Assembly (NCBI GenBank): GCA_038127535.1
Contig: JAYPHU010000030.1
Span: 1 to 43,803 of the forward strand
Source of the DNA: JAYPHU01 sp038127535
GTDB lineage: Bacteria > Pseudomonadota > Alphaproteobacteria > Rhodospirillales > UBA2165
Length of the DNA stretch: 43,803 bases
Direction: 5' to 3'
Shown here: piece by piece, positions 34,851 to 43,803 of the stretch
How the letters are laid out: each line of letters begins with the position of its first letter
Numbering within the stretch: position 1 is the first letter of the stretch
Position numbers and translations under genes: made by a program
Notes under the pieces: generated by a model
What the model was told of the DNA's origin: nothing
Databases searched by the model: none
What the model saw: the letters and a program-made list of their open reading frames with translations, nothing else

Positions 34851-35429
34851 TTATTTCCCAATTTTAGACAGATCGTCAGGCAGCTTAAAACTTGCTTTAT
34901 TTTTGTTGATAACCTCAATCATCAAGTTAGTGAGATCAAGCCGATCATCCCGCAGAAGAACAGCGCGTCGGTCAAAAATCAACGTAAACTGATACTGTTG
35001 GGAAATTTGCAACAGAGCCTTGCCCTTTTCTTTCTCCAACTCCCGATCCGCCACGGCGCGTAATTTCAACAAGTCTTGGGTCAATTGTTGCGAGCGGCGT
35101 CTGCCGTCAACCACTTTTCGGCGATATTCGGCCGTGGCCTTTTGGAACGATTCGGGTGCTAAAATAAGCTTTTTCTGCTGCAGGTCTTCGCCTTCCTTGC
35201 GAAGTTTATCCTCCATGGAGCTGATTTCCTGGCGAAAAGCTTTTCGACGGGCGCTGATCTGTTTGGCCATGTCGATGCTCATGAGCGCTTTTCGGGAGAT
35301 CTCATCCAGATCGACGATGCCTAATCTAATTGGGCTTTCTTTATCCTGTGCTTGAACCGGTTGGTTCGCCACATACAGAGGAAACGCCAAAACAAGAGTT
35401 AACGGCAGCAGACCCAATTTGTTCAACAT
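34851..35429 (-). CDS. skp: OmpH/Skp-family periplasmic chaperone
   Basis: 192 residues. A signal peptide (about 1-27, ending near QPVQA) leads to a mostly helical protein with long charged coiled coils (about 60-150), the tentacle architecture of Skp, and conserved IRLGIVDLDEI and FTLIFDRRAVLL strands. It holds unfolded outer-membrane proteins in the periplasm for BamA. It begins 3 bases after bamA and is followed by lpxD, the usual order. Confidence 0.93.
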   Translation of the reverse strand: MLNKLGLLPLTLVLAFPLYVANQPVQAQDKESPIRLGIVDLDEISRKALMSIDMAKQISARRKAFRQEISSMEDKLRKEGEDLQQKKLILAPESFQKATAEYRRKVVDGRRRSQQLTQDLLKLRAVADRELEKEKGKALLQISQQYQFTLIFDRRAVLLRDDRLDLTNLMIEVINKNKASFKLPDDLSKIGK

Positions 35430-35432
35430 TCT

Positions 35433-37706
35433 TTAGAACCTAGTTCCGAAATTCATGCGCAGCGTCTCGGTTTCGTCGAGACTTTCCTTCATTACGGGGA
35501 AACCAAAATCAACGTTGATTGGCCCAAACGGTGAAGTCCACCCAACGCCGGCGCCTATAGATGCCCTAATACTCGCTTCATCAAAGACGTTAGTGTCAGA
35601 CGGGTTCACGGTACCCAGGCTACCAAAGTCTGAGAAAACTCGTCCGGAAATCCCCAATTCATCCGGCAGACCAAGCGGCAACACGAGTTGTAGAGAGCCA
35701 CTATACATCCATTCACCGCCTAAGGCATCTTTACTCAGCCGGTCACGTGGACCGACACCGGACGTTGCGAAGCCGCGCAAAGAATCGCCGCCAAGGAAGA
35801 ATCGATCAGGAATTTCTACATCCTGGCCCAGGCCCAAAATGTGCCCGGCTTTACCTGAGAGAGAAAGTGTCCAGTCTTTTGCCAGTGGATAATACTGGGC
35901 GGCACCCAATTCATTGCGGAGGAATCTGACGCTGCCACCGAGACCCGCAATTTCATTGCTGAGCCTGGTTACAAATCCTTTAGTCGGACTCACCCGACTG
36001 TCTCTTTTATCAAGAGCCAGCGTATGTCCAACCAGGGAGACATACCTTTCACCTTCTTGTTCCTTGATCAGCGTTGCCGCATTCACGGAAACGTCTTCAA
36101 TCTTGGAATAATTGAACCGGTATTTCCATGACTGACGTATAAAATCGCTGAGAGGGTAGCCAGCCCGCACCCCGAAACCAGTCTCCTGGGAAATGAAGGA
36201 GCTGGTATCTCGCAGATCACGACGAAGATGGAAAACGTCAAATCCCGCGGCTACATCGCGGTCCAAAAAATAAGGTTCGGTAAAAGAAAGGTTGATGGTG
36301 CTTCTTTCGGCCGCGATCGTCGTGGCCAGCGAAAGACGCTGTCCCTTGCCGAGTAGATTGCGTTCGGCAATGCTGACATCGAGTAGGGGACCGGCGTCCG
36401 TCGAATAACCAACACCAAAATTTAGCGACCCGGTGGATTTTTCCTGGACGTCGACCTTGATGATCGCCTTGTCGGGAGAACTGCCCTGCTCACGATCAAT
36501 TTTCACACGTTCGAAGAAGTTTAGATCCTGGATGCGTTGACGCGAACGTCGAAGTTTACTTGCGTTAAATGCATCGCCCTCAACCAGTTTAAACTCTCTG
36601 CGCAAAACCTTATCGACCGTTCGGACATTACCAATAATATCAATGCGTTCGATGAATACACGCGGGCCTTCTCTTACTTCGAAGGCAATAGTGATTTCCT
36701 GGGTGTCTTTGTTCCGATTGACCCTAGGACGCACATCAACGAAGGCGAACCCTTTGTTGCCCACCGCCTCAGTCAGGTTTTCAATGGTCTCATCGACGAG
36801 AGTATTGTCGTACCAGTCTCCCTTTTTCATCGACAAGGATCGAGACAGAGCTGCGCTATCCAATCCTTTGATACCGCTAATCAGCGTAATGTCGCCAAAC
36901 TTATAGCGCTTACCTTCGTCGACGCTAAACGTGATGAAAAATGCCTTCCGGTGCGGCGTCAATTCAGCTACGGCAGAATCCACCCGGAAGTCAGCGTAGC
37001 CTTCACTCAAGTAGAAACGGCGCAAGAGTTCCCTGTCGAAGGTCAGCCGGTCAGGGTCATAGGTATCGTCTTCGGCGAAAAATCGGTACCAAATGGCTTC
37101 CTTGGTGCGGATAACCGAACGCAGATCACCGTCATCAAATTCCCGGTTGCCGACAAACCGAATGGTACGAACCTTCGTCAGCGGTCCTTCGTCAATCTCA
37201 AACACCAGGTCAGCACGGTTTTGCGGAAGCTGGATTACCTTTGGCTCAATTGTCGCGCCAAAACGGCCGTTGACTCGGTACACATCCAACAACCGCTTAA
37301 CATCGTTCTGGACTTTGGTTCGGGTGAAGACCACCCTCGGACGCAGGGTAACTTCGGGACGCAACAAATCATCTTCGATCCGCAGATTGCCCTCGAAGGC
37401 AATTCGGTTAATCACCGGGTTCTCGACAACTTTGATAATTAAAGCATCGGCTTGCTTCTGTATAACAACGTCGGCAAATAGCCCGGTCGCAAAGAGGCTT
37501 TTTAAGGATTGGTCCACGCGGCGGTTATCGAACCGGTCCCCTTCCAGAACCAACAAATAGGAGCGGATAGTCCCCGTCTCGATCCGCTGATTGCCCTCAA
37601 TGACAATTTCACGAATCCTTTCCTGGGATTGCGCACGCGCGTCTGCCGCCGTCATAAACGGCCACAGAAGAACTGCAAAGATCGCAAAGTACCGTATCGA
37701 GCCCAA
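35433..37706 (-). CDS. bamA: Outer-membrane protein assembly factor BamA
   Basis: 757 residues. A signal peptide (about 1-26) is followed by five POTRA domains (about 29-420) and a 16-strand beta barrel with the conserved FLGGDSLRGFATSGVGPRD loop and a C-terminal Phe (FGTRF). It inserts beta-barrel proteins into the outer membrane. The start is TTG at 37706: it has AGGGGGAG six bases upstream, and starting at the next Met would destroy the signal peptide. It lies 28 bases behind rseP and 3 bases before skp. Confidence 0.97.
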   Translation of the reverse strand: MGSIRYFAIFAVLLWPFMTAADARAQSQERIREIVIEGNQRIETGTIRSYLLVLEGDRFDNRRVDQSLKSLFATGLFADVVIQKQADALIIKVVENPVINRIAFEGNLRIEDDLLRPEVTLRPRVVFTRTKVQNDVKRLLDVYRVNGRFGATIEPKVIQLPQNRADLVFEIDEGPLTKVRTIRFVGNREFDDGDLRSVIRTKEAIWYRFFAEDDTYDPDRLTFDRELLRRFYLSEGYADFRVDSAVAELTPHRKAFFITFSVDEGKRYKFGDITLISGIKGLDSAALSRSLSMKKGDWYDNTLVDETIENLTEAVGNKGFAFVDVRPRVNRNKDTQEITIAFEVREGPRVFIERIDIIGNVRTVDKVLRREFKLVEGDAFNASKLRRSRQRIQDLNFFERVKIDREQGSSPDKAIIKVDVQEKSTGSLNFGVGYSTDAGPLLDVSIAERNLLGKGQRLSLATTIAAERSTINLSFTEPYFLDRDVAAGFDVFHLRRDLRDTSSFISQETGFGVRAGYPLSDFIRQSWKYRFNYSKIEDVSVNAATLIKEQEGERYVSLVGHTLALDKRDSRVSPTKGFVTRLSNEIAGLGGSVRFLRNELGAAQYYPLAKDWTLSLSGKAGHILGLGQDVEIPDRFFLGGDSLRGFATSGVGPRDRLSKDALGGEWMYSGSLQLVLPLGLPDELGISGRVFSDFGSLGTVNPSDTNVFDEASIRASIGAGVGWTSPFGPINVDFGFPVMKESLDETETLRMNFGTRF

Positions 37707-37734
37707 CGGTTACTCCCCCTGAGGATTCAATGAC

Positions 37735-38916
37735 TTACAAAAAATAGTCAAGAATCTTGTCTTTATAAAACACAATGTCGTTCCAAGTCACGAAGACAAA
37801 TAGAGCGACAATTAACGCTAATCCCACCCGGAATCCATATTCTTGCGCGACAGGTCCGAGTGGCCGCCCGCGTATGGCTTCAATTGTATAGAATGCCAGA
37901 TGTCCTCCGTCCAACAGCGGTATTGGAAAGAGGTTAATCAAACCTAAATTTATCGACAGGATCGCTAAAAAGCTGATGAAGGCGGCGACCCCATTCTCGG
38001 CAACTTCGCCAGATATAGCCGCAATCCTGAGGATTCCGCCCAACTGATTAGCCGACTGCTCACCTGTAAAAATATTCCCGATAAATCCCAGAATCCGAGC
38101 CGTCATGACGTAGGTCCGCTCCATCCCCATCCACGACGCGGTGAACGGATCCTGTCGTTCGTACCTCAACTCACCGGGATCAACCATTACACCAATGAGG
38201 CCAACTTTAATCTTCTCCCCATTGGCGTCTTCGATTTCTTGAGGTTGCGGCGTGAGAACTAGGTTTACCTCCGTATCACCGCGCACCAGCACTGTTTCCA
38301 GCGGTTTATCGGCACTTGCGCGGACCACTCGCTGCAGGTCGCTGAAGTAGGTGATTTTCTTGGCGCCCAGCTGGACAATCCTGTCACCCTTCTCCAGCTT
38401 GGCTTCGGCAGCGGCGCTGCCGGGTTGTACCGCGCCGACAATCGCCAGGGGTTTATCCTGCGTTGGATGGGCCACACCGATGGTCATAAACAAAACGGCA
38501 AAGGCGATGGCCGCGAATATGAAATTGATCGCAGGACCGGCAAACACAATCGCGGCGCGCTGGCTTAACCGCTTGTGATAGAACGAAACCGCTTTCTCCT
38601 CTTCGGTGAGTGGCCGCTCCTCTTCCTCATTTTCCGCCCCATCAATGGGAACTGTTTCACCCTCGCCGAACATTTTGACATATCCACCGAGGGGTATCGC
38701 CGCGATCTTCCAACGGGTGCCGTTTTTGTCCGTCCAGCCCTTCAACTCTTTGCCGAAGCCAATGGAGAATACTTCGACCCGGACACCGCACCGGCGAGCG
38801 ACATAATAGTGGCCCCACTCGTGCACAAAAACGAGGACGGACAAGGCCACCAGAAACGGAATACCGATCTCCCAGAGGAAGCTCAGCTTGTCATATATAA
38901 AAAGTGCAATATCCAT
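37735..38916 (-). CDS. rseP: Site-2 intramembrane metalloprotease RseP
   Basis: 393 residues. The zinc site is HEWGH (32-36) in the first membrane helix plus LLDGGHLAFY late in the protein. One PDZ domain lies between (about 130-220), and there are four membrane segments. It cuts anti-sigma factors or remnant signal peptides within the inner membrane. A charged loop rich in Glu (about 90-110) precedes the second helix. No obvious ribosome site is seen. It is between dxr and bamA, as in most proteobacteria. Confidence 0.97.
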   Translation of the reverse strand: MDIALFIYDKLSFLWEIGIPFLVALSVLVFVHEWGHYYVARRCGVRVEVFSIGFGKELKGWTDKNGTRWKIAAIPLGGYVKMFGEGETVPIDGAENEEEERPLTEEEKAVSFYHKRLSQRAAIVFAGPAINFIFAAIAFAVLFMTIGVAHPTQDKPLAIVGAVQPGSAAAEAKLEKGDRIVQLGAKKITYFSDLQRVVRASADKPLETVLVRGDTEVNLVLTPQPQEIEDANGEKIKVGLIGVMVDPGELRYERQDPFTASWMGMERTYVMTARILGFIGNIFTGEQSANQLGGILRIAAISGEVAENGVAAFISFLAILSINLGLINLFPIPLLDGGHLAFYTIEAIRGRPLGPVAQEYGFRVGLALIVALFVFVTWNDIVFYKDKILDYFL

Positions 38917-38969
38917 TGTTCAACAGGGTGAAAATTCGTTTGTTATTATTCGACACCTAAATTAGTCGA

Positions 38970-40166
38970 TTAGTTCTGTAATGCCAGGGTTTCCGCACAT
39001 TTTCGGGCTTCTTTGTCGATCGCACCTACGTCAGCAATATTTCTTGGGGCATCCAGGTTGAGTTGGCCGAGGACACTCTCCACGATTTTCGTGATCTCAA
39101 GAAATCCAATCGTCCGATCAAGGAAACACCGAACCGCGACTTCATTCGCCGCATTTAACACAATCGGCGCCGCGCCGCCAGCCACGAGACAGTCCCGGGC
39201 GGTGCGCAGCGCAGGAAATCGTTTAATATCAGGTACTTCAAAGGTCAATTGAGAAATTTTCTCTAATTCCAATACAGGCGCCGGGGTGTACATTCTGCCT
39301 GGCCAGGCAAGCGCATAGGCGATCGGCGTCCGCATGTCGGGCGACCCCAATTGCGCCAAAACCGATCCGTCGCGATAGCTGACCATGCTGTGGATGACCG
39401 ATTGAGGATGCACCAAAATATCGATCTGAGGCTCGCCCACGGGGAATAGATAATACGCCTCGATCAGCTCAAGGCCTTTGTTCATCATTGTCGCCGAATC
39501 AACGGATATCTTTGCCCCCATGTCCCAATTGGGGTGCGCAACAGCTTGTTTCGGGGTCACGTCGGCCATTTTATCAATGGATGTCTCGCGGAACGGCCCG
39601 CCGGAAGCAGTTAGGATCAATTTTTCAACCGTTTCCGGACAATCAAAATCAAATACCTGGTAAATGGCGTTGTGCTCTGAATCCACCGGCAGCATGATGG
39701 CGCCGGATTGCTGGACTTGATCCAACATAAGTTCGCCGGCACAGACCAAGCATTCCTTATTAGCTAAGGCGACGGTCGTGCCCCGTTTGATGCCGGCGAG
39801 TGTCGGCGCCAAACCCGCGATGCCGACGATCCCCGCCATCAAAAGATCGGATTGCATGTCCGCTGCGGCAACCACGGCGTCTTGTCCTGCGGCAATCTCA
39901 ATATCCGTGCCGGACATGAGTTCTTTGAGCTCTTTATACGCGCCGTCATCCGCGACCACCGCTAACTCAGGTTGGAATATCTTTGCCTGCTTGGCCAGGA
40001 GCTTGGCGTTTTTATTCGCGGTTAGGGCGACAACCGAAAAGCGTTCCGGCTCATGGGCAACCAAATCAAGGGTGTTGCGGCCGATTGAGCCGGTGGAGCC
40101 CAGAACCGAGATAGATTTTGGAGTTGTATCTTGTCCGGTGGCGGATTTCGGAGCGGTCATTTCCAT
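38970..40166 (-). CDS. dxr: 1-deoxy-D-xylulose 5-phosphate reductoisomerase
   Basis: 398 residues from the chosen start. It converts DXP to MEP, the committed step of the non-mevalonate isoprenoid pathway that also feeds UppS. The NADPH motif LGSTGSIGRNTLDLV, VALANKECLV, VDSEHNAIYQ, LTASGGPFRE and MGAKISVDSATMMNKGLE are present. Start choice: ATG at 40166 has GGAAG nine bases upstream; ATG at 40160 would give a classic ATGA overlap with cdsA. A still earlier start at 40205 lies within cdsA and is unlikely. Confidence 0.96.
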   Translation of the reverse strand: MEMTAPKSATGQDTTPKSISVLGSTGSIGRNTLDLVAHEPERFSVVALTANKNAKLLAKQAKIFQPELAVVADDGAYKELKELMSGTDIEIAAGQDAVVAAADMQSDLLMAGIVGIAGLAPTLAGIKRGTTVALANKECLVCAGELMLDQVQQSGAIMLPVDSEHNAIYQVFDFDCPETVEKLILTASGGPFRETSIDKMADVTPKQAVAHPNWDMGAKISVDSATMMNKGLELIEAYYLFPVGEPQIDILVHPQSVIHSMVSYRDGSVLAQLGSPDMRTPIAYALAWPGRMYTPAPVLELEKISQLTFEVPDIKRFPALRTARDCLVAGGAAPIVLNAANEVAVRCFLDRTIGFLEITKIVESVLGQLNLDAPRNIADVGAIDKEARKCAETLALQN

Positions 40167-40816
40167 GGCAAGGCGCTTCCATGGAATAAAGCGGTGCCCG
40201 CCCAAACGCAGGGAGCGACCAGCAAAATACTATCGATCCGGTCGAGAATGCCGCCGTGGCCCGGTATGATGGCTCCAGAATCCTTCACATCGAACTTTCG
40301 TTTAAAATAAGACTCGAACAAATCGCCGATTTGCGCCACGAAACCGATGGCCAAACCGGCGACTGCCAGAAACAGCATACCGTGATTGCCCCCTAACGTC
40401 TTGGAAAATAAACCCGAAATAGCAGTCGCCGCCAAAAAACCGCCCATTGTACCGGCCCAAGTCTTGCCGGGGCTGATGTTCGGCGCCAGTTTCGGCCCAC
40501 CGATTAACCTCCCAAAAACGTATCCGCCAATATCGGCCGCCCACACCACCAGAAATAGCCATAAAATGAGATCACGGCCGATCTCCGGCAACGCCCGCAA
40601 CGCCGCCAAAGAGACGCAGGCTATGATGATGTATATCAATCCGAACCCGGACCAAGGCCAACTCCGAGTCTCGCCGGCGGAAGCGACGCCCCACCACTCA
40701 TACATCGCGATCAAGCTGCCGACGATCACCACGATTTCAAAATAGGGTGAACCAAACCAAACGGCCGCCAAGAATGGCGGCGCGAGAACGGCAATAGATA
40801 TCAATCTGAGAAGCAT
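40157..40816 (-). CDS. cdsA: Phosphatidate cytidylyltransferase
   Basis: 219 residues from the ATG at 40816. It makes CDP-diacylglycerol, the precursor of all phospholipids, in the inner membrane, and has about six to seven membrane segments. The signature YFKRKFDVKDSGAI followed by PGHGGILDRIDS is complete near the C-terminus. A TTG 21 codons upstream (40879), with GGAGG close before it, would add a Ser/Pro/Gly-rich tail overlapping uppS; I prefer the ATG but the ribosome site there is poor. Its end overlaps dxr. It follows uppS by 13 bases. Confidence 0.93.
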   Translation of the reverse strand: MLLRLISIAVLAPPFLAAVWFGSPYFEIVVIVGSLIAMYEWWGVASAGETRSWPWSGFGLIYIIIACVSLAALRALPEIGRDLILWLFLVVWAADIGGYVFGRLIGGPKLAPNISPGKTWAGTMGGFLAATAISGLFSKTLGGNHGMLFLAVAGLAIGFVAQIGDLFESYFKRKFDVKDSGAIIPGHGGILDRIDSILLVAPCVWAGTALFHGSALPWK

Positions 40817-40829
40817 GGACGGAGTCGGA

Positions 40830-41567
40830 TTAGGCGCTGGTGGCGCCGAACCTCCGCTCCCGCTGGGAGAACGTGCCAAGCGCCTCCAGGAAATGTTGCT
40901 CGGAGAATTCAGGCCACTTACAGTCCAGGAATACGAACTCCGCGTACGCCAACTGCCACAACAGGAAATTGCTGATGCGCTGCTCGCCGGAGGTCCGGAT
41001 CAACAGATCGGGATCAGGAATTTCTGCAGTCTCCAAATAATCCTCGAAGTTCTGCTCAGTGACGTCTTCGGGCCGGACGCTCCCCGCTTTTACTTTTTCC
41101 GCGATTGATCGGGCGGCGTTGGCAATCTCTGCGCGCCCGCCGTAACTAAGCGCGATGACCAGGTCCAGGGTAGTATTCTCAGCCGTATAGGCTTCGCTTT
41201 CCTCGATCAATTGCACAATGTCAGGACTCAAATCCGAACGATTGCCGATGACGCGTAACCGAATGCCGTTCTTGTATAAATCAGCAATTTCGCTGCGAAG
41301 ATATCGGCGGAGCAGGCCCATCAGGTCATCCACTTCCTGCTTTGGCCGGTTCCAGTTCTCGGATGAAAAACTGTAAAGGGTCAGATATCTAACACCATAT
41401 TTCACCGAGCATTCTATAGCCGTGCGGACAGATTCAGCGCCCCGGCGATGGCCTTCGATACGAGGAAGACCGCGCGCACGCGCCCATCGGCCATTGCCGT
41501 CCATAATAATGGCAATATGGCATGGAACTTTAAGCTCAGAATTCCCGGTATCGGGCGCAACTTTCAT
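40830..41567 (-). CDS. uppS: Undecaprenyl diphosphate synthase
   Basis: 245 residues. It extends farnesyl diphosphate to the C55 carrier for peptidoglycan and O-antigen. IIMDGNGRWARARGL carries the Mg-binding Asp; LYSFSSENWNRP, LSYGGRAEI and PDLLIRTSGEQRISNFLLWQ are family signatures. A GTG directly after the frr stop (41570) could also start; I prefer the next codon, ATG, with GCAGG eight bases ahead. It is coupled to frr and cdsA. Confidence 0.97.
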   Translation of the reverse strand: MKVAPDTGNSELKVPCHIAIIMDGNGRWARARGLPRIEGHRRGAESVRTAIECSVKYGVRYLTLYSFSSENWNRPKQEVDDLMGLLRRYLRSEIADLYKNGIRLRVIGNRSDLSPDIVQLIEESEAYTAENTTLDLVIALSYGGRAEIANAARSIAEKVKAGSVRPEDVTEQNFEDYLETAEIPDPDLLIRTSGEQRISNFLLWQLAYAEFVFLDCKWPEFSEQHFLEALGTFSQRERRFGATSA

Positions 41568-41570
41568 CAC

Positions 41571-42131
41571 TTAAACCTGCAGGATTTCCTGCTCTTTCTT
41601 TTCCAAAGCCTCGTCCATTTTCGTCACGAATTCGTCCGTGAGAGTCTGGATTTCGCTATCATAATCGTGATGCTCGTCTTGGGAAATATCCCCGTCCTTC
41701 TCGGCCTTTTTAAGCTCATCCATTGCGTGGCGGCGCACGTTACGCACGGCAACCTTGGCTTCTTCAGTGTAGCGGCCGGCAACTTTCGTCAATTCGACGC
41801 GGCGCTCCTCACTCAGCGGTGGAATGGGCACCCGGACCAATTGCCCATCCGACGCCGGATTCAAGCCCAAGTCTGAATCCCGAATGGCTTTCTCGACTGC
41901 CGATACAAGACCTTTATCCCAAACCTGAACGGTCAGCATACGGGGTTCCGGCACACCAACCGTGCCGACCTGGTTCATTGGCATTTCCTGTCCGTAAGCC
42001 TCTACCGTAATGGGATCAAGGAGGCTGGTCGCGGCACGGCCGGTCCGAAGGCCGCCAAATTCCTTTTGCAGAACGTCAAGGGCGCCTTCCATCCGGCGTT
42101 CCACGTCCGATTTCATCTCTTTGATGTCCAT
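41571..42131 (-). CDS. frr: Ribosome recycling factor
   Basis: 186 residues, the normal length. It splits the post-termination ribosome together with EF-G. The three-helix bundle residues LRTGRAATSLLD, PMNQVGTVGVPEPRML, IPPLSEERR and VRNVRRHAMDELKK are conserved. GGGAGGAAT gives a strong ribosome site. It lies three bases after pyrH and abuts uppS. Confidence 0.98.
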   Translation of the reverse strand: MDIKEMKSDVERRMEGALDVLQKEFGGLRTGRAATSLLDPITVEAYGQEMPMNQVGTVGVPEPRMLTVQVWDKGLVSAVEKAIRDSDLGLNPASDGQLVRVPIPPLSEERRVELTKVAGRYTEEAKVAVRNVRRHAMDELKKAEKDGDISQDEHHDYDSEIQTLTDEFVTKMDEALEKKEQEILQV

Positions 42132-42134
42132 AGT

Positions 42135-42863
42135 TTATTCCTCCCGGTCTCTGATCGTCGTCGACAGGCCTTTCCCAAGGGTAACGTCGGCAAAACCGCC
42201 TTCAGCAGTCAATGAAAAGACCACAATTGGTATTCGGTTCTCCCGGGCCAGGGATATGGCCGAAGCATCCATCACTTTTAGATCGTGGGTCAATACTTCC
42301 CTGTAGGTTAGCTCTTCGTACCGTTCAGCGTCAGGGGTCTTTTTGGGATCATCGCTGTAGACCCCATCTACCTGAGTGCCCTTGAACAGCGCGTCGCAAT
42401 TCATCTCGGCCGCCCGCAAGGCCGCCGCCGTGTCGGTGGTGAAAAACGGGTTGCCGGTGCCGGCAGCAAAAATCACCACCCTGCCCTTCTCCATATGCCG
42501 GATCGCCCGCCGGCGGATATAAGGCTCACACACGGTTGTCATCGGGATGGCCGACAGGACCCTGGTATGAACGCCCTTGCGTTCCAATATCGACTGTAGT
42601 CCCAATGCATTGATGACCGTTGCCAGCATCCCCATATGATCGGCCGAGGTTCGGTCCAGGCCCGCCGTCACGCCGGCCACGCCCCGAAAGATATTGCCGC
42701 CGCCGACGACCAGGCAGACTTCAACGCCCATTTCCCGAACGGATTTGATCTCGCTTCCAATGCGCTCCATCGTCGGCAGGTCGAGCCCAAAATCCTGATC
42801 ACCCATCAGGCCTTCGCCCGATAATTTGAGAAGGACGCGTTTATAGATCGGCTGGTCTAACAT
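42135..42863 (-). CDS. pyrH: UMP kinase
   Basis: 242 residues. It phosphorylates UMP to UDP and is a hexameric amino-acid-kinase-fold enzyme. YKRVLLKLSGEGLMG at the start, LVVGGGNIFRG, GTGNPFFTTDTAAALRA, GVYSDDPKKTPDA and MDASAISLARE are diagnostic. The frame is open 43 codons further upstream, into the tsf terminator, so I start at ATG 42863 where the family begins. It leads the pyrH-frr-uppS-cdsA-dxr-rseP-bamA run and should have a promoter within the 120 bases between it and the tsf terminator. Confidence 0.97.
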   Translation of the reverse strand: MLDQPIYKRVLLKLSGEGLMGDQDFGLDLPTMERIGSEIKSVREMGVEVCLVVGGGNIFRGVAGVTAGLDRTSADHMGMLATVINALGLQSILERKGVHTRVLSAIPMTTVCEPYIRRRAIRHMEKGRVVIFAAGTGNPFFTTDTAAALRAAEMNCDALFKGTQVDGVYSDDPKKTPDAERYEELTYREVLTHDLKVMDASAISLARENRIPIVVFSLTAEGGFADVTLGKGLSTTIRDREE

Positions 42864-42974
42864 GCTTGATCCGTCTGTTTTTGCTATGGGCTCGCCACGA
42901 AGAGGAATAGGAGGTCTACGCCTCCGCTTCAAGATCATACAGCATTCGCCAAGCCCGTCCGGTTCTATTCGGGT

Positions 42975-43006
42975 AAAAAAAAAGGGAAACAAAGTTTCCC
43001 TTTTTT
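42975..43006 (-). terminator. Rho-independent terminator after tsf
   Basis: GGGAAAC (42984-42990) pairs with GTTTCCC (42994-43000) around AAA; the stem extends through A/T pairs. On the minus strand nine T follow. It lies 20 bases past the tsf stop and would also work weakly in the other direction. Confidence 0.93.
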
Positions 43007-43025
43007 CTGATTATTTATCAGTAGT

Positions 43026-43803
43026 TTAACCGCCGACAGCTGCAGCAACCTCCGCGGCAAAGTCGCTTTCTTCTTTCTCGACGCCTTCACCGAGGGCGAA
43101 TCTGACAAAACCTTTGACCTCGACGGGCGCCCCGACGTCTTTAGCCGCCGCTTCGACTGCCTTGGAGACTTTGGATTCACCGTCGATCACATAGGTCTGG
43201 TCCATCAGGCAGATTTCCTCGAAATACTTCCGGAGACGGCCCTCGACCATTTTCTCGATGATGTCTTCCGGCTTGCCGGAATCCCGCGCCTGTTCGGACA
43301 GGATATTCCGTTCCCGTTCCAGCTCGGCCGGGTCCACATCATCGCGGGACAGCGCCTGCGGATTGGCCGCCGCCACATGCATGGCGAGCTGCTTGCCGAA
43401 GGCTTCCAGTTGCGCCGCATCACCGGTGGATTCGAGCGCCACCAGAACACCAATTTTACCCAGGCCCGGCTTCAGGGCGTTGTGAACATACGTAGCCACC
43501 ACGCCGCTGCCGACTTCCAGAATAGCGCTCCGGCGCAGATCCATGTTCTCGCCGATGGTGGCGATCTTGTTGGTCAGGGTCTCGGCAACCGTATCGGAAC
43601 CGCCCGTGTAGACCGCGTTCTTCAGGGCATCCACAGTTCCGTCGCAGTCCAAAGCAATCGAGGTTACCGTCTCAACAAATTCCTGGAACTCGTCGTTGCG
43701 GGCGACGAAGTCGGTCTCCGCATTGATTTCAACAACAGCGCCCTTGGCGCCATTGGCAGCGACGCCAACCAGGCCTTCTGAGGCCGCACGACCGGCTTTC
43801 TTG
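43026..43803 (-). CDS. tsf: Elongation factor Ts, C-terminal part
   Basis: The gene enters from the right edge; 258 complete codons are visible and the N-terminal UBA-like domain is mostly outside. EF-Ts exchanges GDP on EF-Tu. VEINAETDFVARNDEFQEF is the core signature, followed by two dimerisation-type subdomains including LEVGSGVVATYVHN and the LMDQTYVIDG segment. The sequence is in frame from the window edge to the TAA at 43026. rpsB should lie just beyond the edge. A clear terminator separates it from pyrH. Confidence 0.96.
   Translation of the reverse strand, partial: KKAGRAASEGLVGVAANGAKGAVVEINAETDFVARNDEFQEFVETVTSIALDCDGTVDALKNAVYTGGSDTVAETLTNKIATIGENMDLRRSAILEVGSGVVATYVHNALKPGLGKIGVLVALESTGDAAQLEAFGKQLAMHVAAANPQALSRDDVDPAELERERNILSEQARDSGKPEDIIEKMVEGRLRKYFEEICLMDQTYVIDGESKVSKAVEAAAKDVGAPVEVKGFVRFALGEGVEKEESDFAAEVAAAVGG

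Noticed and set aside
36537..37442. Plus-strand open frame of 301 codons antisense to bamA
   Set aside because: Shadow frame under the POTRA domains; no family resemblance.
42864..42992. 43-codon N-terminal extension of pyrH
   Set aside because: It starts inside the tsf terminator; UMP kinases begin at the ATG at 42863.

Overview
The window is a stretch of alphaproteobacterial core chromosome. Three things point there. The gene order is the one known from Rhizobiales and Rhodospirillales: a tpiA-secG-pyrG-kdsA-eno-ftsB-pdhABC-lpd block, a ppiD/trp-moaC-moeA-lexA-comEC-gltX-gltA block, and a tsf-pyrH-frr-uppS-cdsA-dxr-rseP-bamA-skp-lpxD-fabZ-lpxA-lpxI-lpxB block. The pyruvate dehydrogenase E1 beta subunit carries its own lipoyl domain. 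LpxI replaces LpxH, and lexA has GAAC-N7-GAAC type SOS boxes. I cannot name a genus; a Rhodospirillales-like marine or soil lineage is only a guess.

Layout. (1) 1-11520, nearly all on the minus strand: tpiA, secG, pyrG, kdsA, eno, ftsB, a small Dabb protein, pdhA, pdhB, pdhC and the start of lpdA. This is lower glycolysis, CTP and Kdo supply, and acetyl-CoA formation. One plus-strand glutathione S-transferase gene lies between ftsB and pdhA. Three GC-rich palindromic intergenic elements sit here. (2) 11725-15171, plus strand: ppiD and trpE behind a good sigma70-like promoter with two competing leader hairpins. (3) 15183-19914, minus strand: a copper module (copA, cueR) followed by a YibQ-type deacetylase and a TRIC-family membrane protein. 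This block separates trpE from trpG. copA has a textbook CueR promoter with a 19-bp spacer, which forces its start codon to be moved. (4) 19998-25054, plus strand: trpG-trpD-trpC-moaC-moeA as a tight run, then lexA behind its own SOS-boxed promoter. (5) 25051-27135, minus strand: comEC, split by one in-frame TAA. (6) 27278-30058, plus strand: gltX and gltA, closed by a strong bidirectional terminator. (7) 30128-43803, minus strand: tsf (partial) with its terminator, then a long, tightly packed run of translation, isoprenoid, phospholipid and outer-membrane genes (pyrH through lpxB), with a glyoxalase gene appended.

The genes work together as a growth and envelope core: central carbon flow into acetyl-CoA and citrate, tryptophan and molybdopterin synthesis, the SOS regulator, and the supply line for lipid A (kdsA, lpxA, lpxD, lpxI, lpxB), membrane lipid (cdsA), undecaprenyl carrier (dxr, uppS) and outer-membrane protein assembly (bamA, skp, rseP, ppiD).

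I found no CRISPR array, prophage, insertion sequence, tRNA or rRNA. I also saw no clear new multi-gene system. The observations most worth checking are the nonsense codon in comEC, the copper block inside the trp locus with its second CueR-like dyad in the copA leader, the two unexplained inverted repeats between pdhA and the GST gene, the overlapping leader hairpins before ppiD-trpE, and a MITE-like element between eno and ftsB.
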